Part shown: positions 29,909 to 40,486 of the stretch, piece after piece
Layout: each line of letters begins with the position of its first letter
How positions within the stretch are numbered: the stretch's first letter is position 1
Source: Ancylomarina sp. DW003
GTDB taxonomy: Bacteria; Bacteroidota; Bacteroidia; Bacteroidales; Marinifilaceae
Assembly (NCBI RefSeq): GCF_029029505.1
Contig: NZ_JAKJSD010000003.1
Span: 269,027 to 333,026 of the forward strand
Direction of reading: 5' to 3'
DNA length: 64,000 nucleotides
The notes under the pieces: model-generated
The model's database searches: none
What the model was told of the DNA's origin: nothing
The model's input: only the letters and a program-made list of their open reading frames with translations
Made by a program: the position numbers and the translations under genes

Positions 29909-30496
29909 TTACTCTTTCAGAACCATATCGATACACATAACTGCTGCCAGAATCATGATTCTAATTGGATGATCAGAAGGTACTTCTTTTGAAATCTCTA
30001 AAATGTAGTTGTCGGCAGAAGTAAAAAGTTCTTTACCAATACCTGCCCATTTTTTACTTACATGAGCCAGTTCAACTTCATCTTTAAGAAATTTAAAATC
30101 CCAACTGGTCCATTTTCCTTTTAAAGTGCAAAGGTGTTGGTCTTTAGCATCAAAGACATTGAATTTTCCTCCAATAGAAAAAAACTTTTGCTTAAATTGT
30201 CCTACTAAGTGGTCATTTTCGTCAAAAACTTCAACATTAGATATAAAAAGAGAAAGGCCACGCTTTATAGTCAGGACTTTATCTCCTGAATTGCTTTTGA
30301 TTACAATATTAAAGGGCGTCATTCTTTTATACCCTGTAAAACGAAATAGTTTGGTGAAGAAACCAAGGTTTTCTTCTCTGCAATTCATGATTACATCTTG
30401 GCTTTCAGGATTGTATATATCAAAGTTATTAGCAGCTTTAAACATGCCAACATGTTCTTTTATAAAATAGAGATTTTGTTCTAGTATGGAATTCAT
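29909..30496 (-). CDS. Phospholipid scramblase/LURP-one-related protein
   Basis: This 195-residue protein has the Tubby/LURP-one/scramblase beta-barrel pattern. An N-terminal L-Y-F-I-K-E-H-V-G-M-F-K segment is followed by repeated strands such as V-L-T-I-K-R-G-L-S and V-G-Q-F-K-Q-K-F-F-S-I-G-G-K-F-N-V-F-D. A hydrophobic C-terminal helix (I-M-I-L-A-A-V-M-C-I-D) ends the protein. Bacterial members are of unknown function. There is no signal peptide. The gene is monocistronic. Confidence 0.8.
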   Translation of the reverse strand: MNSILEQNLYFIKEHVGMFKAANNFDIYNPESQDVIMNCREENLGFFTKLFRFTGYKRMTPFNIVIKSNSGDKVLTIKRGLSLFISNVEVFDENDHLVGQFKQKFFSIGGKFNVFDAKDQHLCTLKGKWTSWDFKFLKDEVELAHVSKKWAGIGKELFTSADNYILEISKEVPSDHPIRIMILAAVMCIDMVLKE

Positions 30497-30573
30497 AATA
30501 TCAATGCGTTAAAAAATAAATATGGCGCGAAAATACTTATATTATGAATATAATATTGGTTTGAGTAAAAGAA

Positions 30574-30601
30574 AAGACCAATTCAATTTCTGATTGGCCT
30601 T
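30574..30601 (-). terminator. Terminator of the GH15 gene
   Basis: A 9-bp stem, fully paired on the minus strand with one G-U pair (30601-30593 with 30582-30574), is followed by a T-rich tract. It is about 30 bp after the stop codon at 30631. Confidence 0.8.
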
Positions 30602-30630
30602 ATTCTTTTGATATAGAGTATGTCACAAAA

Positions 30631-32442
30631 TTAACTATTTAATTGATCGATCAAACCTTCAGACTTTTCATCTTCATCTTCAGAGAAATTAATAGCCGTT
30701 TCAATAATAGCTAAGTGTGAATAGGCTTGCGGGAAATTACCCAGCATACGCTTTGTCTCAAAATCAATATCCTCAGCAAATAAACCTAGATGATTAGAAT
30801 AGCTTAAAAGAATATCAAATTTATCCTGAGCTTCTTTTTTTCTTCCTATTTTATATAGGCTGTTTATCAACCAAAACGAACAAATAGTAAAGGCAGATTT
30901 AGGTGTACCAAAATCATCCTGATTCTTATAACGATACATAAGCCCATCATGTTCTAATTCTTTTTGAATGGTAAGAACTGTCGATACATACTTTTCATCC
31001 TTTGCATCAATAAAACCATAGGTTTCCATTAATAAAACGGATGCATCCAGATCATCAGAGCCATAATGCTGTGTAAAGGCTTGCTTTTCCTCACTCCAGG
31101 CGTTTTTCATGATATCTTTTTTCACTGCATCACGATATGGCGTCCATTTATTCACATAGTAGTCACTCTTAAGAAGTTTGGATATTTTTACAGCACGATC
31201 GAAAGCCACCCAGCACATCACTTTACTAAAAGTGAAATGAAGGCTTTTCCCTCGAATTTCCCATATTCCTCTATCTGGTTCACGCCAGTTTTCTTCTACA
31301 ACTTTAATAATACTTCGTACAATTGTGCATAATTCTTCGGTGTGTTCCAATGAATTTTCAAACAATTCGAATTGCTGATGAATCAAATCCAAAAGAATGC
31401 CATAGATGTCATTTTGTTTTTGCTTATAAGCTGCATTTCCAACCCTTACCGGTTTTGAACCTTCATACCCAGCCAGATGTTCCAATTCGTACTCAGAGAG
31501 TTTCTTTTCACCATTAATACCGTACATGATTTGCACTTTTTCCTTTTTCTCAGGAATAATATCCGTGATAAAATCCAAATAACGTCTGGCAACATTGTAA
31601 TGCCCCAGTTGAGTTAGGATTTTTACAACCATTGAGCCATCTCGTATCCAACAGAATCGGTAATCCCAATTTCGGACTTCTCCTATGGTCTCTGGTAAAG
31701 ATGTCGTTAAAGCAGCTAAGACAGCTCCTGTTTTTTGATAACTTAATAATTTCAAAACTAAAGCAGACCTTCCCATCTCTTCAGCATATTTTGAGTGAAC
31801 CTTTGTTTTTTCTGACCAGTTCAACCAATAAGTCTTAGTTCTTTGCAAAATAAGATAAATCCTATCGTGAGTTTGCCTGAGTAGTTTTTGATTATAGGTT
31901 ACAAGACAAAACTCATGTTTATTTAGACAAATAATATCTTGATTTAAAACAGATTCACAGTCAAAGCTGGTATATAAATAAAGTGAATCATAAGTTCCTG
32001 ATGTTGTATATGATTTTATAAACTCAGACTTTGCTAACTTGCTTTTTGTATGGTTTCTGGCATAATCCAGTTTTGGATTGTATAGAATACGGAAAGTTGG
32101 TTTTCCTTTTATATGCTTAAAATACCTAACCAAATCTGGTGGTGCGTAATAATCTTTGTTTTCTGCAATATAGCGAGGCATAAAGTCGATAAGTTCGAAT
32201 ATACCATCTTCACAAACGAAGCGTGTATGGAGAATATTGGTGTTTTTTTTATAATACTGAACACTACGAATGTATTTTTCAGGAAGCACTTCGAAACTAC
32301 CACCTATTTGATTATCCAAAAGTTTTGCAAAAGCCGATGAAGAATCGAATTGAGGTAAGCACATCCAGTCTAAAGATCCTTTTTCAGAGATCAAGGCCGC
32401 AGAGCGACAATTTCCTACCACACCATAATTTAAATTTTCCAT
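30631..32442 (-). CDS. Glycoside hydrolase family 15 protein (trehalase/glucoamylase-like)
   Basis: This 603-residue cytoplasmic protein has the GH15 layout: an N-terminal beta-sandwich starting N-Y-G-V-V-G-N-C-R-S-A-A-L-I and D-W-M-C-L-P-Q-F-D-S, then an (alpha/alpha)6 barrel. R-N-W-D-Y-R-F-C-W-I-R-D-G-S lies near 255-270 and the C-terminal G-N-F-P-Q-A-Y-S-H near 565-572. GH15 includes glucoamylases and trehalases. Its divergent neighbour is a trehalose-phosphate synthase/phosphatase fusion, so a trehalase role is the most economical inference. The absence of a signal peptide fits an intracellular substrate. Confidence 0.88.
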   Translation of the reverse strand: MENLNYGVVGNCRSAALISEKGSLDWMCLPQFDSSSAFAKLLDNQIGGSFEVLPEKYIRSVQYYKKNTNILHTRFVCEDGIFELIDFMPRYIAENKDYYAPPDLVRYFKHIKGKPTFRILYNPKLDYARNHTKSKLAKSEFIKSYTTSGTYDSLYLYTSFDCESVLNQDIICLNKHEFCLVTYNQKLLRQTHDRIYLILQRTKTYWLNWSEKTKVHSKYAEEMGRSALVLKLLSYQKTGAVLAALTTSLPETIGEVRNWDYRFCWIRDGSMVVKILTQLGHYNVARRYLDFITDIIPEKKEKVQIMYGINGEKKLSEYELEHLAGYEGSKPVRVGNAAYKQKQNDIYGILLDLIHQQFELFENSLEHTEELCTIVRSIIKVVEENWREPDRGIWEIRGKSLHFTFSKVMCWVAFDRAVKISKLLKSDYYVNKWTPYRDAVKKDIMKNAWSEEKQAFTQHYGSDDLDASVLLMETYGFIDAKDEKYVSTVLTIQKELEHDGLMYRYKNQDDFGTPKSAFTICSFWLINSLYKIGRKKEAQDKFDILLSYSNHLGLFAEDIDFETKRMLGNFPQAYSHLAIIETAINFSEDEDEKSEGLIDQLNS

Positions 32443-32543
32443 AAAAAAAGATTACTTTAGTATACGTCACATAATAATTCTGAAAATAGCTAATTTTCAT
32501 GACTTTCGAATTATTTACCAGCAAAATAAAAACTTCTTATTTT

Positions 32544-34751
32544 ATGAATAGAATTCACATTGTTTCAAACAGACTTCCGGTTAGTATTAATGTTGAAAAT
32601 GAAAAAATTGAACTAATACCTAGTGTTGGTGGGCTAGCAACTGGTATGAGATCGGTTTATAAAGAGTATAACGGGAAATGGATAGGATGGCCGGGCTTGC
32701 CTAGTGATGATATAGATGAAAAATTATCGAATAATATAGATAGGGAGTTGGAAAAGGAAGATTGCGTATCGGTTCATCTTTCTAAAGAAGAGATTGATTT
32801 ATATTATGACGGCTTTAGTAATCGAACAATTTGGCCGCTGTTTCATTATTTTGCGCAGTATATTGACTATGATCCTGAATTATGGGAAGCATTTGTACAC
32901 GTGAACCAGAAGTTTGCAGATAAAGCTCTTGAGACTTTAGAAGAAGGAGATACCATTTGGATTCATGATTACCAGTTGCTTTTAGTACCAGAAATGATTA
33001 AATCGAAAAAGCCAGGTGTAACGGTTGGTTTTTTCTTGCATATACCTTTCCCTTCATTCGAAGTGTTTCGAATTCTGCCATGGCGAAAAGAGTTGATTCA
33101 AGGCATGTTGGGAGCTGATTTGATTGGCTTTCACACCTATGATTACCAACGTCACTTTTTCAGTTCTGTACGTCGTTTGATGGGCTACGAGATTTCCTTC
33201 AACCAAATTCAAATTGAGGACAGAGTTATTATAGTTGATGCTTTTCCTATGGGAATTGACTACGATAAATTTAAAAATGCTGCAACGGATATTTTTCAAA
33301 AACCACTTCAGGAGAAATCTGAACTTCATCGTGAGTTGGAAAAGTACTTTTTGCTTTCTCCCGACAGAAAATTAATTCTATCCATAGATAGACTGGATTA
33401 TTCAAAGGGCATTCCCAATCGTTTAGAAGCGTTTGCAAAATTCCTGGAATCATACCCTGAGTTTGTTGGAAAAGTTACTTTAATAATGCTTGCAGTCCCA
33501 TCTCGAGGGACAGTAGAACATTATATCAACCTTAAGAAAGAAGTGGATGAATTGGTTGGAAAAGTAAATGGACAATTTGGTAATATTAATTACACACCCG
33601 TTTGGTATTTTTACCGTTCCATGCCATTTGAGAATCTGATAGAGCTTTATAGTTCATGCGATGTTGCTCTTGTGACACCTGTGCGTGATGGAATGAATTT
33701 GGTTGCTAAGGAATATGTTGCCTCAAGAACCAATCGAACAGGCGTGATTATCCTGAGTGAAATGGCAGGTGTGGCCAAAGAAATGGGAGAGGCTTTAATG
33801 ATTAATCCTAATAATACCAACGAAATAGCAGAAAGTATCCAACATGCTTTAAATATGCCACTTGACGAACAGCGTGAACGTATGATTTTCCTTCAGGATA
33901 GGATTAAACGCTACGATGTCTTTAAGTGGGCCAGTGAGTTTGTCAAATCGTTAACGAAGGTTCAGAAAGTTCAGAATTCTTTACATGCCAAACGTGTTAA
34001 TTCTAAGATTCTGGAAAGAATTCGTTCAAGTTACAAGACTTCAGAAATGAGGGCTATTTTTTTAGATTATGATGGCACACTAACTGGCTTTAAAAAGAAC
34101 CCAAATGATGCTTCACCTAATCAGGAGTTACATGATATTCTCTATAAACTTGAAGAAGATCCACGAAATGTAGTTACCATTATTAGTGGTCGCGACAGAG
34201 AAAGTCTTGAAACATGGTTTGAAGGCCACAAAATCAATTTAATTGTAGAGCATGGTGTTTGGTATAAGAAATTCGGAAAAGAATGGAAAATGCTTACCAA
34301 TGCAGTCGATACGTGGAAATCGAGTATACAACCAATTCTTGAAACTTTTGTTGATCGTACACCAGGTTCTTTTATCGAAGAAAAAAACTATTCGTTGGTT
34401 TGGCATTTTAGAAAAGCTGAACCGGAACAAGCTGAATTAAGAGCTTACGAGCTAAAAGATGAACTGACAACCATGATAGCCAATCACAACCTCGAAATTT
34501 TGGAAGGTAATAAAGTGATTGAGGTGAAAACCGGAGGAATAAATAAAGGTATAGCTGCTTTGCAGTTTCTTAAAAATAAAAATTACGATTTTGTTTTTGC
34601 AGTGGGTGACGATTGGACGGATGAATACATGTTTAGAGAACTTCCGGAAACGGCATATACAGTAAAAGTGGGCTTAAAGCGAACAGCAGCTAGATATAAG
34701 GTCGAATCTGTTGCGGCCGTTAGAGAACTTTTAAAACAATTGGTGAAATAA
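32544..34751 (+). CDS. otsAB: Bifunctional trehalose-6-phosphate synthase/phosphatase
   Basis: I choose the ATG at 32544 (735 residues), because the family N-terminus M-N-R-I-H-I-V-S-N-R-L-P-V begins there; an in-frame ATG at 32499 would add 15 unconvincing residues. The first part (about 1-475) is a GT20 synthase using UDP- or other NDP-glucose, with the G-G-L-A-T-G-M loop, W-I-H-D-Y-Q-L near 134-140 and the R-D-G-M-N-L-V-A-K-E-Y motif. The second part (about 500-735) is a HAD phosphatase, with D-Y-D-G-T near 506-510 and G-D-D-W-T-D-E near 690. It makes trehalose in two steps. It is divergent from the GH15 gene. Confidence 0.94.
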   Translation: MNRIHIVSNRLPVSINVENEKIELIPSVGGLATGMRSVYKEYNGKWIGWPGLPSDDIDEKLSNNIDRELEKEDCVSVHLSKEEIDLYYDGFSNRTIWPLFHYFAQYIDYDPELWEAFVHVNQKFADKALETLEEGDTIWIHDYQLLLVPEMIKSKKPGVTVGFFLHIPFPSFEVFRILPWRKELIQGMLGADLIGFHTYDYQRHFFSSVRRLMGYEISFNQIQIEDRVIIVDAFPMGIDYDKFKNAATDIFQKPLQEKSELHRELEKYFLLSPDRKLILSIDRLDYSKGIPNRLEAFAKFLESYPEFVGKVTLIMLAVPSRGTVEHYINLKKEVDELVGKVNGQFGNINYTPVWYFYRSMPFENLIELYSSCDVALVTPVRDGMNLVAKEYVASRTNRTGVIILSEMAGVAKEMGEALMINPNNTNEIAESIQHALNMPLDEQRERMIFLQDRIKRYDVFKWASEFVKSLTKVQKVQNSLHAKRVNSKILERIRSSYKTSEMRAIFLDYDGTLTGFKKNPNDASPNQELHDILYKLEEDPRNVVTIISGRDRESLETWFEGHKINLIVEHGVWYKKFGKEWKMLTNAVDTWKSSIQPILETFVDRTPGSFIEEKNYSLVWHFRKAEPEQAELRAYELKDELTTMIANHNLEILEGNKVIEVKTGGINKGIAALQFLKNKNYDFVFAVGDDWTDEYMFRELPETAYTVKVGLKRTAARYKVESVAAVRELLKQLVK

Positions 34752-34773
34752 TAAAATAAACAGATTTCATACA

Positions 34774-34803
34774 GAAGGCGACAAGATTATACTTGTCGCC
34801 TTC
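34774..34803. terminator. Bidirectional terminator
   Basis: A perfect 12-bp GC-containing stem (34774-34785 with 34792-34803) and a 6-nt loop lie between the convergent otsAB and lactonase-like genes. Confidence 0.88.
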
Positions 34804-34825
34804 GTAATTTTATGATTTCGAAGAG

Positions 34826-35929
34826 TTAAAATAAAATACAGACAGGGGCATAGGCTTCTATCTCATCTATATAGTGTAATAAGCCTGTTGATTTATCTCG
34901 TTTAAATGAAACGATATTGTTTGAATGCTGATTGGCAACCAATAAGAAGTTGCCGTCAGGAGATATTGAGAAGTTACGTGGCCACTTGCCATGAGAGGAT
35001 TCATGGCTCAATAAATTTAAAGATCCATTACGTTTATTAATCTTATATATAGCGAGACTATTATGTCCTCTATTGGATGCATATAAAAAATTTCCATCTG
35101 AAGAAATATGAATATCAGCAGGATAATTAGCCTCGGTATATGCTGTAGGTAAAGTCGAATAAGAAAGCTCTTTTTTGTATTCATGATCTGTTTTTAGAAC
35201 TAAGCTTACCGTACTATTCAGTTCATTTAAAACATAAATCCATTTATTATTAGGATGAAAGGCAAGATGACGCGGTCCGGCCCCGGTAGTCATCTTCAGT
35301 TTATATGGATCTTTAGCTTGTAACTTATGAAGAGTAGTATCTAGTTGTGAAAACCAAAGCTCGTTTGTACCCAAATCTACAGATATAATATTGTTGCTTA
35401 AAGGTTCAGACCAAACCGAATGTGCATGAGGAGCTTCTTGTCTATTACCAATTCCTTTACCACTGTGCTGTTGAATATCAAGCAAAGAAGATAATTCACC
35501 CTTACTATTTAATCTGTGCAAACCAATATTTCCTCCCGAATAGTTGGCCGTTAGCACGTATCCATCAGAGTTTATATTTACAAAGCAAGGGTGAGCTCCA
35601 CCTGTTGTGCTTTTACTCATAAATGAAAGCTTATCATTTGCAACAGAAAAAGATTCGATTGTACCTACCTTAGCATCATTACTAATTTCATTTACAGCTA
35701 TAAGATATTTTCTGTCATCACTCATAGCTAAAAAAGAAGGATTTTCAGACATGGCAGCCAAACCAAGAGATTTTAAATGTCCATTCTTATCCAATATATA
35801 CTTGTAAATCCCTTCACTTTCTTTGTCTGTATAAGTCCCCACATAGAATGAATATGTCGTGTTTTCTTTTTTATAAATCTTACATCCTGTAAATATAAAT
35901 AGAACGGTAATAATACTTAGGTATTTCAT
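34826..35929 (-). CDS. Lactonase family lipoprotein (6-phosphogluconolactonase-like beta-propeller)
   Basis: I start this gene at 35929 (367 residues), where M-K-Y-L-S-I-I-T-V-L-F-I-F-T-G-C gives a clear lipoprotein signal with a lipidated cysteine at residue 16; a longer in-frame reading from 36013 would bury it. The rest is a seven-bladed propeller of the YbhE/Pgl lactonase type, with Y-V-G-T-Y-T-D-K-E-S-E-G-I-Y, A-P-H-A-H-S-V, G-A-G-P-R-H-L-A-F-H-P-N and F-S-I-S-P-D-G-N-F-L-L-V-A-N-Q. Cytoplasmic relatives hydrolyse 6-phosphogluconolactone; this exported form probably acts on another lactone. Substrate unknown. Confidence 0.87.
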   Translation of the reverse strand: MKYLSIITVLFIFTGCKIYKKENTTYSFYVGTYTDKESEGIYKYILDKNGHLKSLGLAAMSENPSFLAMSDDRKYLIAVNEISNDAKVGTIESFSVANDKLSFMSKSTTGGAHPCFVNINSDGYVLTANYSGGNIGLHRLNSKGELSSLLDIQQHSGKGIGNRQEAPHAHSVWSEPLSNNIISVDLGTNELWFSQLDTTLHKLQAKDPYKLKMTTGAGPRHLAFHPNNKWIYVLNELNSTVSLVLKTDHEYKKELSYSTLPTAYTEANYPADIHISSDGNFLYASNRGHNSLAIYKINKRNGSLNLLSHESSHGKWPRNFSISPDGNFLLVANQHSNNIVSFKRDKSTGLLHYIDEIEAYAPVCILF

Positions 35930-36165
35930 ATGCTTCCAGATATTTTTTAATAATGAATTGATTCGAAATGATACAAAGAGAGATAAATGTATTTGTTTAA
36001 GCTTAATTATCAAAAAAAAGAATTTTTAAAGAATATCTTTAAATAATTACTTTCTGAAGGATCAAAAACATCAAATTTTGTCTTGCGTTTTGCCCAACGT
36101 TCGCGAGCAGTATTACTGTATGTCGGTAATCTTATCTCTTTTATCAACAATAATGAAGACAAAAA

Positions 36166-36195
36166 ATCCCTCTAAAACAAAAGCTTTAGAGGGAT
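36166..36195 (-). terminator. Terminator of the ABC-F gene
   Basis: A perfect 11-bp stem (36166-36176 with 36185-36195) is followed on the minus strand by a run of T. It lies 25 bp after the stop at 36221. Confidence 0.92.
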
Positions 36196-36220
36196 AGTAT
36201 ATTTCGTATATGTATTCTGA

Positions 36221-37834
<1,614 letters not shown>

Positions 37835-38392
37835 TTAAACGAAAATCTTTTATTTTAGCTCTTACGTCTCCAAAAAAGGAGAGAGGCAGTTAAAAAAACA
37901 TATTTGCAAGTTCATACATATAAAATGAACCTGGTGATAATTTATTGTTTCTTCCTTAAAACCATTGCTTTATAAATAATCTGCAAACGAAAGAAACCTA
38001 CTCTTTATCGGTCTGCGAAATTAATAATAATAGATTAGAATACATCACATCTGAAAAAAGATTTTTCTTGACAGAATTAGAGATAAAAGTAAGTATTCTA
38101 ATTTAGCCCGAAACTGACTTGTTTTTAAAGAACTAGAGCAATTAGGAGTATATGTTCAAACTAAGAAGTAACTTTTTATCTAAAATAGATTATATTTGTT
38201 GGTCAAATTTTGGGAAATCATAAGATTTGAATGATTCTCGTTTTTCTATAAAGAATAGGGTATCAGATTATTAAATTGTAATTATTTTTAATTAGTGAGA
38301 CAGTCAGCATCCCATTGGTGATGTTTAATTAAGTCTGAATTTTTATCAGGCTTAATCATAAGTAAGCTCTCTCAGATCTAAAATATTCAAAA
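37835..38392. other. Divergent intergenic region and fabG leader
   Basis: About 558 bp. TATATTTG at 38191-38198 fits a forward -7 element for fabG, although a -33 at the right distance is missing. A leader of about 190 nt would follow, carrying the hairpin at 38328-38356. A 5-bp repeat around six A lies at 37867-37882 near the ABC-F start. I see no gene. Confidence 0.45.
38328..38356 (+). promoter_or_regulatory. Leader hairpin upstream of fabG
   Basis: An 11-bp stem with one G-U pair (38328-38338 with 38346-38356) and a 7-nt A/T loop lies 36 bp before the fabG start codon. No T tract follows, so it is not a standard terminator. Regulatory role is inferred only from position. Confidence 0.4.
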
Positions 38393-39139
38393 ATGAAATT
38401 ATTAGAAGGAAAAACAGCGATTATTACCGGAGCTTCTCGCGGTATAGGTAAAGCAGTAGCAATTGAGTTCGCAAAGCAAGGTGCTAATGTAGCATTCACT
38501 GACTTATTTTATAATGAAGCAGCTCAGGAAACTGAAAAAGAAATCGCTTCATATGGTGTTAAGGCTAAAGGATATGCTTCAGATGCAAGTAATTTTGCTG
38601 ACACCGATAAAGTTGTAGCAGAAATAGTTAAGGAGTTTGGAGCTATTGATATTTTGGTTAACAATGCAGGTATCACTAAAGATACATTGCTAATGAGAAT
38701 GACTGAAGATCAGTGGGATATGGTTATTAACGTCAACCTTAAATCTGTATTCAACTTCACTAAAGCTGTTCAACGTACCATGTTGAAGCAACGTAGCGGA
38801 TCTATTATCAATATGAGTTCTGTAGTTGGTGTTAGTGGTAACGCTGGTCAGTCTAACTACTCAGCTTCTAAGGCTGGTATTATTGGTTTCACTAAATCTG
38901 TAGCTAAAGAGCTTGGTTCTCGTGGTATCCGTTCTAACGCAATTGCTCCAGGATTTATCATTACAGAAATGACAGGTCAACTTCCTGAGGATGTGGTGAA
39001 AGAATGGGCTGGTAAAATTCCTTTGAAAAGAGGTGGTACACCTGAAGAAATTGCAAAAACTTGCGTTTATTTAGGTTGTGATCTTTCTTCTTACGTTACA
39101 GGTCAGACTCTTCACGTTTGTGGTGGTATGAACATGTAA
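38393..39139 (+). CDS. fabG: 3-oxoacyl-[acyl-carrier-protein] reductase
   Basis: This 248-residue short-chain dehydrogenase has the NADPH-binding G-A-S-R-G-I-G at 13-19, N-N-A-G at 90-93, catalytic N115, a serine at S142/S143, and Y156-x3-K160. Sequence and length fit FabG, which reduces 3-oxoacyl-ACP in fatty acid elongation. The R-G-G-T-P-E-E-I-A and G-Q-T-L-H-V-C-G-G-M endings are characteristic. Codon use suggests high expression. A terminator at 39166-39191 separates it from the thioesterase gene. Confidence 0.92.
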   Translation: MKLLEGKTAIITGASRGIGKAVAIEFAKQGANVAFTDLFYNEAAQETEKEIASYGVKAKGYASDASNFADTDKVVAEIVKEFGAIDILVNNAGITKDTLLMRMTEDQWDMVINVNLKSVFNFTKAVQRTMLKQRSGSIINMSSVVGVSGNAGQSNYSASKAGIIGFTKSVAKELGSRGIRSNAIAPGFIITEMTGQLPEDVVKEWAGKIPLKRGGTPEEIAKTCVYLGCDLSSYVTGQTLHVCGGMNM

Positions 39140-39165
39140 TTGTAACGCATAGACAAAATATTTAG

Positions 39166-39196
39166 AAAGGATTGTCGTTTGGCAATCCTTTTTTTA
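39166..39196 (+). terminator. Terminator of fabG
   Basis: A 9-bp stem (39166-39174 with 39183-39191) is followed by a run of T. It overlaps the region where a longer reading of the next gene would begin, which argues for the shorter start at 39235. Confidence 0.88.
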
Positions 39197-39234
39197 TGAA
39201 CTTGCATTTTCAAATTAGATTAAAAATTAATCGA

Positions 39235-39639
39235 ATGAAAAATTATATTTACGAATTAAAGCTGAAGGTTCGCGATTATGAGTGTGACTTACAGGGTGTT
39301 GTTAATAATTCAGTTTATCAGAATTATTTGGAGCATGCGCGTCATGAGTTTTTAGAATCTGCAGGAAGTAATTTTAAACTTTTGCATGAGCAAGGGCTTG
39401 ATGCTATGGTAGCTCGTGTTGAAATTGACTTTAAAACTTCGCTTAGTTCAGGTGATGAGTTTCTTGTGAAATTGAATATTGATAGGGATGGGCCAAAACT
39501 TATATTTCATGAAGACATTTATCGTATCTCAGATAATAAGCTTTGTGCAAAAGGAAAAGTATACACCATTTGTCTAAAAGATGGCAGACTTACTAAAGGT
39601 GAAATCTTTGATGAAATTTTCACAGAATATCTTAGCTAA
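39235..39639 (+). CDS. Acyl-CoA thioesterase, 4-hydroxybenzoyl-CoA thioesterase type
   Basis: I start this 134-residue protein at 39235 (M-K-N-Y-I-Y-E-L-K-L-K-V-R-D-Y-E-C-D), the usual family N-terminus; an in-frame ATG at 39172 lies inside the fabG terminator. The hot-dog fold signature is R-D-Y-E-C-D-L-Q-G-V-V-N-N-S-V-Y-Q-N-Y-L-E-H-A-R, in which the catalytic aspartate falls at the D-L-Q-G-V-V-N-N segment. Such enzymes cleave acyl-CoA or acyl-ACP thioesters. Placement after fabG fits a lipid role. It nearly abuts the convergent methyltransferase gene (10 bp gap). Confidence 0.86.
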   Translation: MKNYIYELKLKVRDYECDLQGVVNNSVYQNYLEHARHEFLESAGSNFKLLHEQGLDAMVARVEIDFKTSLSSGDEFLVKLNIDRDGPKLIFHEDIYRISDNKLCAKGKVYTICLKDGRLTKGEIFDEIFTEYLS

Positions 39640-39649
39640 GAATAACTTC

Positions 39650-40291
39650 TCATTTTTTTTGCATAAAGGCATAATAAGCTTGATGATTACCATTCTTACC
39701 AGGAATGGTAATTTTTTTTAGATCCAGAATGGTAAAATATGGTGAAAATAATTCTTCGATTTCTTTTAGATTAGAAAAATAAAGAATAGAACCTGCAGGC
39801 GTTTCTCTATACTTACCGGTTCCTTCGAAATAGGCATCATCTTCGCTAAAAGCTATTGAAAGATAAAATGCTTTGGATTTTAGTAGATGAATCACGTTTT
39901 CCACATAAACTTTTCTATTTTCCGGGAAAATGTGGTGTAATAAGCCATAATCGTATGCAAAATCAAAACTTGATTCATTTAATTTTATCGATTTAGTAAA
40001 ATCGGTAACATGAAATTCAATATTAAGTTCTTCTTCTTCTTTAGCAAGTATCTTTGCTTTATCAATTGCGACTTCCGAAAAGTCAATTGCTGTCATTTCA
40101 AACCCCAGTTGTGCTAATGTTCGTGCGTAATTGCCTAAACCACATCCGATATCAATAGCTTTGCATGCTACAATTATTTTATCTGAAATAAGTTGGTGAA
40201 TGGCACTTGGTAACTCCAAAGAATTCCAGGGAATGCTTTCCGGAGATTGTTCTCCATATATTTGATTAAATCGTTGTCTGGCTTTATTCAT
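39650..40291 (-). CDS. SAM-dependent class I methyltransferase
   Basis: This 213-residue protein has the Rossmann-fold motif I A-I-D-I-G-C-G-L-G-N-Y-A-R-T-L near 46-60. An acidic loop E-M-T-A-I-D-F-S follows, and motif IV-like F-D-F-A-Y-D-Y-G-L-L-H-H lies near 110-121. It belongs to the broad Methyltransf_25/11 group; the substrate cannot be inferred. There is no signal peptide. It converges with the thioesterase gene and diverges from the BtuB-like receptor gene. Confidence 0.85.
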   Translation of the reverse strand: MNKARQRFNQIYGEQSPESIPWNSLELPSAIHQLISDKIIVACKAIDIGCGLGNYARTLAQLGFEMTAIDFSEVAIDKAKILAKEEEELNIEFHVTDFTKSIKLNESSFDFAYDYGLLHHIFPENRKVYVENVIHLLKSKAFYLSIAFSEDDAYFEGTGKYRETPAGSILYFSNLKEIEELFSPYFTILDLKKITIPGKNGNHQAYYAFMQKK

Positions 40292-40398
40292 GGCATAAAT
40301 TTGTGATTATCTGCTTCCTAAAGAGAGCCTTAAATCATATCTTACAACTAGGTCAAAATTACGAAATTGATTAGATGTTAATGTTAAGAGATATTATC

Positions 40399-40406
40399 TA
40401 TATTTG
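40399..40406 (+). promoter_or_regulatory. Candidate -7 element for the BtuB-like receptor gene
   Basis: TATATTTG matches TANNTTTG, about 80 bp before the start codon. No TTTG or TTG lies at the usual 19-21 bp. I looked for conserved cobalamin-riboswitch blocks in this upstream region and found none. Confidence 0.4.
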
Positions 40407-40486
40407 TTCGGTTAGTTGATTCTTATTTAGACTCGATAAAAACAAATCCATAAATAATTAATTTGTAACATTCAGAACAAATTTCA

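Noticed and set aside
32499..32543. A 15-residue N-terminal extension of otsAB.
   Set aside because: The typical GT20 start M-N-R-I-H-I-V-S-N-R begins at 32544.
35930..36013. A 28-residue extension of the lactonase-like protein.
   Set aside because: It would hide a clean lipoprotein signal peptide that begins at 35929.
39172..39234. A longer N-terminus for the thioesterase (start at 39172).
   Set aside because: The extra residues lie within and just after the fabG terminator, and the family N-terminus begins at 39235.
40292..40486. A cobalamin riboswitch upstream of the BtuB-like receptor.
   Set aside because: No B12-box-like conserved block (such as GCCACTG) and no extended structured leader could be found by eye.
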